A stretch of DNA of 7,720 bases from Burkholderiaceae bacterium (GTDB lineage: Bacteria; Pseudomonadota; Gammaproteobacteria; Burkholderiales; Burkholderiaceae_C), in assembly GCA_025458585.1 (NCBI GenBank), contig JALOSD010000074.1, forward strand, positions 1 to 7,720. The letters run 5' to 3'. This document shows positions 1-5,545 of the stretch, piece by piece. The notes beneath the pieces are model-generated. The model was not told the origin of the DNA. It saw only the letters and a program-made list of their open reading frames with translations, and made no database searches. Position 1 is the first letter of the stretch. The number at the start of each line of letters is the position of its first letter. The position numbers and the translations under genes are program-made.

Positions 1-6
1 GGGGTC

Positions 7-1482
7 TCAGCGCTTCGGCTGCGTCAGGCGCGCCTGCGGCCGCGGCGCGTCGCGCCTGCCGTGGGGCTGGCCGTGCGGCGCCGGCTGCGTCGCGTGGCCG
101 GCGCCGACGCGGTCGTGCCGCGGCGCGCTGCCGTGGCGCGACGGCTGGCCTTGCGGCGTGCCGGCGTCGCGCCGCGGCGGCTGATGCGACTGCGGTTGGC
201 TGCGCGGCGCGTCGCGGCGGGCGTCGGGGCGGGCGTCGGGGCGGCTGCCGCCGGGCCGGCTGCCACCGCCACCCCGCTTGGTGCCGCCGACGCCGATCGT
301 CATGCGGCCGAGCACGATCGGCTCGGCGCGTTCGCCCGGCGGCGGCTCGAAGCCGGCCACGGTCTCGCGCGGGATGCTGCGCTTGATCAGCTTCTCGATG
401 TCGGCGAGGAAGATCTCCTCGTCGAGGCACACCAGGCTCACCGCCTCGCCCTGCGCGCCGGCGCGGCCGGTGCGCCCGATGCGGTGCACGTAGTCCTCGG
501 GCACGTTCGGCATTTCGAAGTTGACGACGTGCGGCAGCTGGTCGATGTCGATCCCGCGCGCGGCGATGTCGGTGGCCACCAGCACCTGCAGCGTGCCGGC
601 CTTGAACTCGGCGAGCGCCTTCGTGCGCGCGCCCTGGCTCTTGTTGCCGTGGATCGCCATCGCGCTGATGCCGTGCGTGTTCAGGTACTCGGCCAGGCGG
701 TTCGCGCCGTGCTTCATGCGCGTGAAGACGAGCACCTGGTGCCAGTCGCCCTGGCGGATCAGGTGCGCGAGCAGGTCCTTCTTCTTGTCGCGTCCGACCG
801 GGATCGCCTTCTGCTCGATCAGGTCGGCGGTGGCGTTGCGGCGCGCGACCTCGATCAGCGCCGGCTGGTTCAGCAGCCGGTCGGCCAGCGCCTTGATCTC
901 GTCGCTGAAGGTCGCCGAGAAGAGCAGGCTCTGCTTCTTCGCCGGCACGATCGCGAGCACCTTCTTGATGTCGTGGATGAAGCCCATGTCGAGCATGCGG
1001 TCGGCTTCGTCGAGCACGAAGATCTGCACATGGCTCAGGTCGAGCGTGCCCTGCTGGTGGTGGTCGAGCAGGCGCCCGGGCGTGGCCACCAGGATGTCGA
1101 CGCCCTGGCGCAGGCGATCGATCTGCGGCTGCATGCCCACGCCGCCGAACATCACCATGCTGGAGAGCTTCAGGTACTTGCCGTAGGTGCGCACGCTCTC
1201 CTCGACCTGGGCCGCGAGCTCGCGCGTGGGGGTGAGGATGAGGGCGCGGATCACGACGCGTCCGCGCGCGTCGCGCTTGGGCGGTTCGCTGGACAGGCGC
1301 TGCAGCATCGGCAGCGTGAAGCCGGCGGTCTTGCCGGTGCCGGTCTGTGCGCCGGCCAGGAGGTCGCCGCCTTTCAGCACCGCGGGGATGGCCTGCGCCT
1401 GGATCGGGGTCGGGGTCTCGTAGCCCTGCTCGCGCACGGCGCGCAGGAGCGGCTCGGCCAGGCCGAGGTCGGTGAACTTCAT
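7..1482 (-). CDS. rhlE: DEAD-box ATP-dependent RNA helicase, RhlE type
   Basis: A 491-residue cytoplasmic RNA helicase that uses ATP to unwind or remodel RNA; RhlE proteins act in ribosome maturation and RNA turnover. Every DEAD-box motif is visible: Q motif around residues 3-28 (F3, then PTPIQ at 24-28), motif I AQTGTGKT 45-52, Ia PTRELA 85-90, Ib TPGR 134-137, DEAD 158-161, SAT 189-191, motif V with ATDIAARGID 303-312, and HRIGRTGR 333-340. The core ends near residue 375. From about 400 a basic, Gly/Arg/Pro/His/Gln-rich disordered tail follows, probably for RNA binding. The frame stays open upstream to 1716, but that stretch is low-complexity and runs into the sensor kinase gene; the ATG at 1482 (MKFTDLGL) is the usual RhlE start. 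No strong Shine-Dalgarno sequence is seen. It is probably transcribed separately from the kinase operon. The family is very certain and the RhlE subgroup likely. Confidence 0.96.
   Translation of the reverse strand: MKFTDLGLAEPLLRAVREQGYETPTPIQAQAIPAVLKGGDLLAGAQTGTGKTAGFTLPMLQRLSSEPPKRDARGRVVIRALILTPTRELAAQVEESVRTYGKYLKLSSMVMFGGVGMQPQIDRLRQGVDILVATPGRLLDHHQQGTLDLSHVQIFVLDEADRMLDMGFIHDIKKVLAIVPAKKQSLLFSATFSDEIKALADRLLNQPALIEVARRNATADLIEQKAIPVGRDKKKDLLAHLIRQGDWHQVLVFTRMKHGANRLAEYLNTHGISAMAIHGNKSQGARTKALAEFKAGTLQVLVATDIAARGIDIDQLPHVVNFEMPNVPEDYVHRIGRTGRAGAQGEAVSLVCLDEEIFLADIEKLIKRSIPRETVAGFEPPPGERAEPIVLGRMTIGVGGTKRGGGGSRPGGSRPDARPDARRDAPRSQPQSHQPPRRDAGTPQGQPSRHGSAPRHDRVGAGHATQPAPHGQPHGRRDAPRPQARLTQPKR
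216..244. repeat. 12-bp tandem repeat inside the rhlE tail
   Basis: Two perfect head-to-tail copies of GGCGGGCGTCGG (216-227 and 228-239) are followed by the first five bases of a third. Being a multiple of three, the unit keeps frame and encodes the duplicated Arg-Pro-Asp-Ala repeat at about residues 414-421 of RhlE. It looks like a replication-slippage expansion in a disordered tail and may vary in copy number between strains. Confidence 0.8.
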
Positions 1483-1617
1483 CGATGAGGGGCCCGTGGA
1501 GGGCTCGGTCGCGGCCTGCGGCACCCGGGCGGATGCGCCAGTCTGCAGGCGCGGGGTTGGGAAAGCGTGCGGTGACGCTGGCGTCGCGGCGACTGGAAGG
1601 CGCGACGGATGACCGCA
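1483..1617 (-). other. Presumed 5' leader of rhlE
   Basis: This non-coding stretch lies between the candidate rhlE -10 element and the rhlE ATG. If that promoter is used, the leader is about 130 nt, long for a bacterial mRNA. A weak inverted repeat GCCTGC (1514-1519) / GCAGGC (1545-1550) is present, with a loop too wide to be convincing. No riboswitch class was recognised. A long leader would suit post-transcriptional control of a helicase, but that is inference. Confidence 0.35.
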
Positions 1618-1623
1618 AGTGTA
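1618..1623 (-). promoter_or_regulatory. Candidate -10 element for rhlE
   Basis: On the minus strand the hexamer reads TACACT in the context GGCTACACTTG, four of six matches to TATAAT, including the key A2 and T6. No good -35 hexamer sits 16-18 nt upstream; that place is taken by an 11-bp tandem repeat. This fits an activator-dependent or weak sigma-70 promoter, or chance. Confidence 0.4.
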
Positions 1624-1638
1624 GCCGACGTCGCGCGT

Positions 1639-1660
1639 TGCCCTCGGTCTGCCCTCGGTC
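1639..1660. repeat. Perfect 11-bp tandem direct repeat upstream of rhlE
   Basis: TGCCCTCGGTC occurs twice without a gap (1639-1649 and 1650-1660). A degraded third copy (6 of 11 matches) may follow at 1661-1671. The repeats are non-coding, 19 bp past the sensor kinase stop, and lie about 15-40 bp upstream of the candidate rhlE -10. The one-helical-turn spacing would suit a tandem-binding regulator; a slippage duplication is the alternative. Confidence 0.75.
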
Positions 1661-1678
1661 TTGCCAAGGTTGCGACGC

Positions 1679-3043
1679 TCAGCGCGACGCCGCGTCGGCC
1701 GCCGCCGTGCCGACACGCACCGCGAGCCCGCCGAGCTCGGCGCTGCGGGCGACGTCGACGCTCATGCCGTGCGCGGCGGCGATGCGGCGCACGATCGACC
1801 AGCCGAGGCCGCTGCCGCTGGCGCTGCTGCCGGTGACGCGGAAGAAGCGCTCGCCCAGGCGTGCGAGCTGCTCGGGCGCGAGTCCGGGCCCGCCGTCCTC
1901 GACGGCAAGCTCGGCGCGCATGCCGGCGCGCCGCACGCCCACGCGGATGCGCGCGCCGTCCGGGCTGTAGCGCACCGCGTTGTCGACGAGGTTGCGCACG
2001 AGCACGGCGAGCAGCGTCGCGTCGGCGCGCACGCGGCAGGGTGCCGGGGCGTCCAGTTCGAGGTCCTGCCGGCGCGCGAGCGAGCGCGGCGCCGCCGCCG
2101 CGACGACGTCGCGCGCGACGGCCGCGAGGTCGACCACCTGCGTCGACGGCATCGCGTCGGCCTCGAGCCGCGCGAGCGTGAGCAGCTGCTCGACGAGGCG
2201 TGTCGCGCGGTCGCAGCCTTCGAGCGTCGCCTGCAGCGCGTGACGGCGTCGGGCGTCGTCGGCTTCGGCGAGCGCGACCTGCGCCTGCGCGCGGATCGCG
2301 GCGATCGGCGTGCGCAGCTCGTGCGCCGCGTCGGCCGTGAAGCGTCGCTCCGTTTCGAGCAGCGAGCCGATGCGACCGAACAGTCCGTCGAGCGCGTCGA
2401 CGATCGGCGCGATCTCGGTCGGCGCGCCATCCAGGCGCAACGGCTGCAGGTCGGTCGGTGTCCGCGCGGCCAGCGCCTGGCCGAGCTGGCGCAGCGGGCG
2501 CAGGCCCTGGCGGATCGCCCACCACGCGGCGAGGCCGAGCAGCGGCAGCGCGAGCGCCATCGGCCACAGCGTGTCGCGCAGCACCGTCCACGCGATCTCG
2601 TCGCGCGAGCGCAGCTGCTCGCCCACGAAGACGCGCACGTCGCGCTCGCCGCCGTGGGCCGAGAACACGCGCCAGGCGACGCCGTCGAGGTGCACGGTCG
2701 CGAAGCCGTCGCGCGCGCGGCGGCCCTCGCGCAGCAGCGGCTGCAGCGGCGCGTTGGCCGAACGCAGCACGAGCTGGCCTTCGTGGAAGACCTGGAACGC
2801 GACCTTCGGCGCGTACTTGTGCAGCGTCGGCGCGTCGAGCAGCCGGTCGTCGTCGTGCTCGATCTCGCCGGCCTGCTGCACGACGAGCAGCGCCGCCGCC
2901 TGCGCGAGGTGCGCGTCGAGCAGCTCGTCGAGTTCGTCGCGCACGTCGACCCAGGTCGTCGCCGCGGCCGCGACCCACACCGTCGCGACGACGGCGAGCA
3001 TCAGCCCGAGCAGCCGCCCCTGCAGCGAGCGCGGCAGCCTCAC
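1679..3043 (-). CDS. qseC: QseC-type membrane sensor histidine kinase
   Basis: A 454-residue inner-membrane kinase that autophosphorylates a histidine and passes the phosphate to the regulator encoded just upstream. TM1 lies at about 10-32, a periplasmic sensor region at about 33-157, TM2 at about 158-177, then a HAMP-like linker. The dimerisation box FTADAAHELRTP (235-246) carries His241. The ATPase domain has the N box NLVDNAVRYSPDG (351-363), G1 DGGPGL (383-388), phenylalanines in ERFFR (398-402) and G2 GSGLGWSIV (410-418), so it looks fully active. The GTG start at 3043 overlaps the regulator stop as GTGA, implying translational coupling, with a GAGG about 10 nt upstream. The QseC name is by family resemblance; TctE- or PmrB-like kinases are close relatives. 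The ligand cannot be read from the sequence, but the operon context suggests a redox, oxygen or nitrogen-oxide cue. Confidence 0.93.
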   Translation of the reverse strand: MRLPRSLQGRLLGLMLAVVATVWVAAAATTWVDVRDELDELLDAHLAQAAALLVVQQAGEIEHDDDRLLDAPTLHKYAPKVAFQVFHEGQLVLRSANAPLQPLLREGRRARDGFATVHLDGVAWRVFSAHGGERDVRVFVGEQLRSRDEIAWTVLRDTLWPMALALPLLGLAAWWAIRQGLRPLRQLGQALAARTPTDLQPLRLDGAPTEIAPIVDALDGLFGRIGSLLETERRFTADAAHELRTPIAAIRAQAQVALAEADDARRRHALQATLEGCDRATRLVEQLLTLARLEADAMPSTQVVDLAAVARDVVAAAAPRSLARRQDLELDAPAPCRVRADATLLAVLVRNLVDNAVRYSPDGARIRVGVRRAGMRAELAVEDGGPGLAPEQLARLGERFFRVTGSSASGSGLGWSIVRRIAAAHGMSVDVARSAELGGLAVRVGTAAADAASR

Positions 3044-3711
3044 GCGCCAGCCGCCTCGCGGGGCAGCAGGTAGCCCACGCCACGCACGGTCTGGATCAGC
3101 CCGGCGCCGAGCTTGCGGCGCAGGTGGTGCACGTGGACCTCGACGGCGTTGCTCTCGACCTCCTGGCCCCAGGCGTACAGGTGCTGCTCGAGCTGCTCGC
3201 GCGTGAGCACGCGCCCGGCGTTGAGCAGCAGCGCGTGCAGCAGGTCGAACTCGCGCGTCGACAGCGCCACCGGCTCGCCGGCGCGCGTCACGGTGCGCGC
3301 CGCCGGGTCGAGCACGACGTCGTGCACGGCGAGCTGCTGCTGCGCGACGCCGTGCGCGCGCCGCACGAGGGCGCGCAGGCGCGCGGCGAGCTCGTCGAGG
3401 TCGACCGGCTTGACGACGTAGTCGTCGGCGCCGACGTCGAGCCCGCGCACGCGGTCGGGCACGGCGTCGCGCGCCGTCAGCACGAGCACGGGCAGCGTCA
3501 CGCCAGCGCGGCGCACCGCGGCGAGCACGTCAAGGCCGTCCTTCATCGGCAGTCCCAGGTCGAGCACCGCCGCCGCGTAGGGTTCGGTGCGCAGCTCGCG
3601 CTCGGCGGCGTCGCCGCTGCGCACCCAGTCGACCTGGAAGCCGTGCTGGCGAAGGCCGGCGCGCAGCCCGTCGCCGAGCAGCGGGTCGTCTTCGGCCAGC
3701 AGGACGCGCAT
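3040..3711 (-). CDS. qseB: QseB-type (OmpR/PhoB family) response regulator
   Basis: A 223-residue DNA-binding response regulator. The receiver domain (1-118) has the acidic pocket E7, D8, D9, phospho-acceptor D51 in VLDLGLP, T79 and K101 followed by Pro. The winged-helix output domain (about 125-217) shows STREFDLLHAL, VLTREQLEQHLY, the recognition-helix region VEVHVHHLRRKL and the wing IQTVRGVGYLL. The opening MRVLLAEDDPLLGDGLRAGL is typical of QseB/PmrA-type regulators. ATG 3711 is preferred; a GTG two codons upstream (3717) is possible. No clear Shine-Dalgarno sequence precedes either, and the gene begins 25 nt after the cytochrome b stop, so it is probably co-transcribed with the cytochrome genes. 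Likely targets are its own operon (see the half-sites at 5434-5449). The family is certain; orthology to enteric QseB is only by similarity. Confidence 0.94.
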   Translation of the reverse strand: MRVLLAEDDPLLGDGLRAGLRQHGFQVDWVRSGDAAERELRTEPYAAAVLDLGLPMKDGLDVLAAVRRAGVTLPVLVLTARDAVPDRVRGLDVGADDYVVKPVDLDELAARLRALVRRAHGVAQQQLAVHDVVLDPAARTVTRAGEPVALSTREFDLLHALLLNAGRVLTREQLEQHLYAWGQEVESNAVEVHVHHLRRKLGAGLIQTVRGVGYLLPREAAGA

Positions 3712-3736
3712 GGACACCGATTCTGCGTCGTGGCCG

Positions 3737-4486
3737 TCAGTCGTCGTCGCGGTCGCGGTCGCGATCGTGGCCGGCGCGCTCGAGGGCCGCGGGCTGTCCG
3801 CCGGCCGCGCCTGCCGCCGGCGCCGATTGCCACTGCAGCGCCCAGAACCCCATCACGGCGGCCAGCATCAGCGCGCCGACGCCGGTCCAGGCACGGCGGA
3901 TGCCCTCGCGAGGGTCGCCGAGCTTGGTGCCGGTGACCATCGAGCCGACGAGGTTCTCGCGGTGCATCCAGCTCGCAAGCATGACGCCGGCGACGTGCAC
4001 CAGCACCACGGCCATCATCGCGTTGGCGACGCCTTCGTGCAGGTCCTCGAAGGCTTCGCCGAACACCTCGTTGTACGTCGCCCAGCCGGAGAAGGTCAGC
4101 AGCGCGCCCAGCGCGAGCATGGCCACGATCGCGAGCGCGCCGGCCGGGTTGTGGCCGACGTGGTGCTCGGGCCGGCCGCTCAGCAGCGCGCCGAGGTAGC
4201 GCGCCACAGCGCGCGGGCCGCGTACGAAGTCGGCGAAGCGCGCGTGCTTCGTGCCGACCAGGCCCCACAGCAGGCGGAAGGCTACGAGGCCGGCCATCGT
4301 GTAGCCGAGCGTGACGTGCATCAGGCGCCAGCGTTCGCTCTCGGCGGTGATCCAGGCGCCGGCGAAGCTCGCCACCATCAGCCAGTGGAACACGCGCACG
4401 GGCACGTCCCACACGAGGATGCGACGGCCCGAGGCCGCGGCGGGGGCGGTACCGGCTTCAGCGCGGAATGCGGATGTTGCGTTCAC
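3737..4486 (-). CDS. Cytochrome b561-like diheme membrane protein
   Basis: A 249-residue integral membrane cytochrome b of the bacterial b561/Ni-hydrogenase b-subunit fold. It probably oxidises quinol and passes electrons to the periplasmic cytochromes c encoded upstream. Hydrophobic segments lie at about 33-49, 58-78, 116-136, 155-173 and 200-218. Candidate heme-ligand histidines are H34 (VFHWLM), H57 (LMHVTLGYT), H150 (DLHEGV) and H164 (LVHVAG), the pattern expected for two b hemes. The protein ends in a charged tail, HDRDRDRDDD. The start is a judgement: GTG 4486 is preceded by AAGGTGA at a 5-nt spacing, while GTG 4495 and GTG 4537 are in frame without a good ribosome site. From 4486 the gene overlaps the diheme cytochrome gene by 29 nt, suggesting coupled translation. 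Family and electron-transfer role are strong; the quinol donor is inferred. Confidence 0.9.
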   Translation of the reverse strand: MNATSAFRAEAGTAPAAASGRRILVWDVPVRVFHWLMVASFAGAWITAESERWRLMHVTLGYTMAGLVAFRLLWGLVGTKHARFADFVRGPRAVARYLGALLSGRPEHHVGHNPAGALAIVAMLALGALLTFSGWATYNEVFGEAFEDLHEGVANAMMAVVLVHVAGVMLASWMHRENLVGSMVTGTKLGDPREGIRRAWTGVGALMLAAVMGFWALQWQSAPAAGAAGGQPAALERAGHDRDRDRDDD

Positions 4487-4955
4487 TGTAGTCACCTTGA
4501 TCGGCCTGGGTATGGCAGGCCGCGCAGTTGGAAGCACTCTTGACGGCCGGCGACGTCCAGGTCGCCGCCTTCACCTCGCGGTGCTCGCGCACGAACCACG
4601 CCGCGCGCGTGATGCGGTCCTGCGGTGGCGGGGCGGGGTCGCGCTGGACCTTGCGGTAGGTGCCGGCGTGGCGCTCGAGCCAGGCGCCGAGGTCGGCCAG
4701 CGTCGCCGCGTCGAGCGACGCGTCGGTGCCGAAGTGCTGCGGCAGGCCGTTCATCAGCCGGTGCCACGACGCGGCCGGCAGCATCCCGGGCGGGTAGGCG
4801 GTGTGGCACGAGCCGCACTCCTGCTGGTACTTCGGCAGCAGCGGCACGCGCGCGGCGCGCCCGTCGTCGTCGGCCTGCACCGCGGTGGCCAGCGCGAGCG
4901 CGGCAAGGCCGATCCACGCGCCGCGGCGGCGGGGGGTCGGTCGGGGGTTGGTCAT
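4458..4955 (-). CDS. Periplasmic diheme cytochrome c (DHC family)
   Basis: A 165-residue secreted diheme cytochrome c. An RRR-containing n-region and hydrophobic core (about 13-28) form a Sec signal peptide, probably cleaved after VQA at 28. Two heme c attachment motifs are present: CGSCH (47-51) and CAACH (144-148). DHC proteins are bis-histidine ligated; H65 (SWHRLM) and H125 (REHREV) are the best distal-ligand candidates, with H74 and H96 as alternatives. ATG 4955 has GGAG 7 nt upstream; the longer frame to 5213 runs antisense-like into the SHP gene and lacks a signal peptide. It sits between the SHP and cytochrome b genes, the order known for SHP clusters, where DHC is the proposed electron donor to SHP. 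The family is confident; its partner role is known from homologous clusters and inferred here. Confidence 0.92.
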   Translation of the reverse strand: MTNPRPTPRRRGAWIGLAALALATAVQADDDGRAARVPLLPKYQQECGSCHTAYPPGMLPAASWHRLMNGLPQHFGTDASLDAATLADLGAWLERHAGTYRKVQRDPAPPPQDRITRAAWFVREHREVKAATWTSPAVKSASNCAACHTQADQGDYSERNIRIPR

Positions 4956-4984
4956 CGTCGAACTCCGTTCGGTGGTGGGGTCGT

Positions 4985-5386
4985 TCAAGGCTTGAGCGAC
5001 AGCAGCCAGGCCAGCATGTCGGCCTTCTCGCCGGCGGTGCACTCGCGGCCCATCACGTCGTTGCAGTTGCGGCGGAACCACTTCTCGACCTTCGCGGGGT
5101 CGGTGAAGCGCTCGGCGTTGAACGCCGGGGCCAGCGGCTGAATCGCCTTGCCGGTCGAGGCGTGCTTGCCGACGGTCGTGGGCGTGGAGCCGTGGCACGA
5201 GGCACAGCTCCACTCGCGGCCGTGGGTCGTCGTGAACAGCCGCTGGCCCCGGTCGCCGGCGCCCGGCGCGCCGGCGGCGGCCTGCAAGCCGCTCAGCAGT
5301 TCGGCCGGGGTGGCGGCGGCGGCGTTGCCCGCCAGGCCGAGCGTTGCCGCAAGGCCGGCGAGGGCGAGGGCGACGACGGGGTTCAT
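4985..5386 (-). CDS. shp: Sphaeroides-heme-protein-type cytochrome c (SHP, DUF1924)
   Basis: A 133-residue periplasmic monoheme cytochrome c. The signal peptide occupies about 1-25, with cleavage near NAAA/ATPAE, leaving a mature protein of about 108 residues, close to the 112 of Rhodobacter sphaeroides SHP. The heme motif is CASCH (61-65). No methionine stands where a usual class I cytochrome would have its ligand; instead the C-terminal half has RRNCNDVMGREC (105-116). Characterised SHP uses an asparagine as sixth ligand that is released on reduction so that O2 or NO can bind. N107 (or N109) is the candidate here, and C108/C116 could form a disulfide. ATG 5386 is chosen because GGAG lies 7 nt upstream and it starts directly with a signal peptide; a GTG at 5419 would add 11 unlikely residues. 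First gene of the operon. The biological substrate is not established. Confidence 0.9.
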   Translation of the reverse strand: MNPVVALALAGLAATLGLAGNAAAATPAELLSGLQAAAGAPGAGDRGQRLFTTTHGREWSCASCHGSTPTTVGKHASTGKAIQPLAPAFNAERFTDPAKVEKWFRRNCNDVMGRECTAGEKADMLAWLLSLKP

Positions 5387-5417
5387 GGCGGGGCTCCAGG
5401 CGACTTCGATGGTCGAC

Positions 5418-5423
5418 ATCGTG
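5418..5423 (-). promoter_or_regulatory. Weak candidate -10 for the SHP operon
   Basis: Minus-strand CACGAT matches TATAAT at three positions, including A2 and T6. It lies 10 nt downstream of the paired half-sites at 5434-5449, the spacing seen for PhoB-family activators whose box replaces the -35. The hexamer itself is poor, so this depends on the box being real. Confidence 0.25.
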
Positions 5424-5433
5424 GCCCCCGCCT

Positions 5434-5449
5434 CTTAGGGAATTCTTAA
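5434..5449 (-). promoter_or_regulatory. Candidate QseB/PmrA-type response-regulator box
   Basis: On the minus strand the segment reads TTAAGAATTCCCTAAG: half-site TTAAG (5445-5449), then CTAAG (5434-5438), with starts exactly 11 bp apart. PmrA and QseB boxes are direct repeats of a TTAAG-like hexamer with five intervening bases, the same period. The AT-rich patch stands out in G+C-rich surroundings and lies 48-63 bp upstream of the SHP start codon. The operon's own QseB-type regulator is the natural ligand. No third half-site is seen 11 bp either side. Confidence 0.6.
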
Positions 5450-5474
5450 CCGCGGCGGTGCGCGCGAGCTGCCC

Positions 5475-5502
5475 TTGAAAACCCGGCGTCGTGCCTCATA
5501 TT
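5475..5502 (+). promoter_or_regulatory. Sigma-70-like promoter for the 118-residue protein gene
   Basis: TTGAAA at 5475-5480 (5 of 6 to TTGACA) is followed after 16 nt by CATATT at 5497-5502 (4 of 6 to TATAAT); ATATTT one base on gives a 17-nt spacer. Transcription would begin near 5509, giving a leader of about 37 nt before the ATG at 5546. It is divergent from the SHP operon promoter. Confidence 0.55.
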
Positions 5503-5510
5503 TCGCACGA
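5489..5510. promoter_or_regulatory. Inverted repeat across the -10, possible operator
   Basis: TCGTGC (5489-5494) and GCACGA (5505-5510) are perfect complements separated by 10 nt that contain the -10 element. Centre-to-centre spacing is 16 bp. The position suits a dimeric repressor blocking the divergent promoter. The arms are only 6 bp, so chance is possible. Confidence 0.4.
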
Positions 5511-5545
5511 GCAGGGTCGGCCCGGTGCCGGCATGCTGAACATCC

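Noticed and set aside
61..1488. Long plus-strand open frame opposite rhlE
   Set aside because: Its protein is low-complexity Arg/Ala/Leu/His-rich and mirrors the RhlE codons; no motifs or ribosome site.
1624..1681. A terminator between the sensor kinase gene and rhlE
   Set aside because: On the minus strand the only complementary arms (CGTCGC/GCGACG) are short and far apart and no U run follows, so read-through into rhlE cannot be excluded.
1483..1716. A 78-residue N-terminal extension of RhlE
   Set aside because: It is unlike RhlE N-termini, overlaps the kinase gene, and passes through the candidate rhlE promoter.
1479..3083. Long open frames on both strands over the sensor kinase gene (also 1661-3073 plus)
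   Set aside because: Arg/Ala-dominated translations without domains; the true frame is the kinase with H, N, G1 and G2 boxes.
4956..5213. An 86-residue N-terminal extension of the diheme cytochrome
   Set aside because: It is out of frame over the SHP gene and would hide the signal peptide that starts at ATG 4955, which has its own ribosome site.
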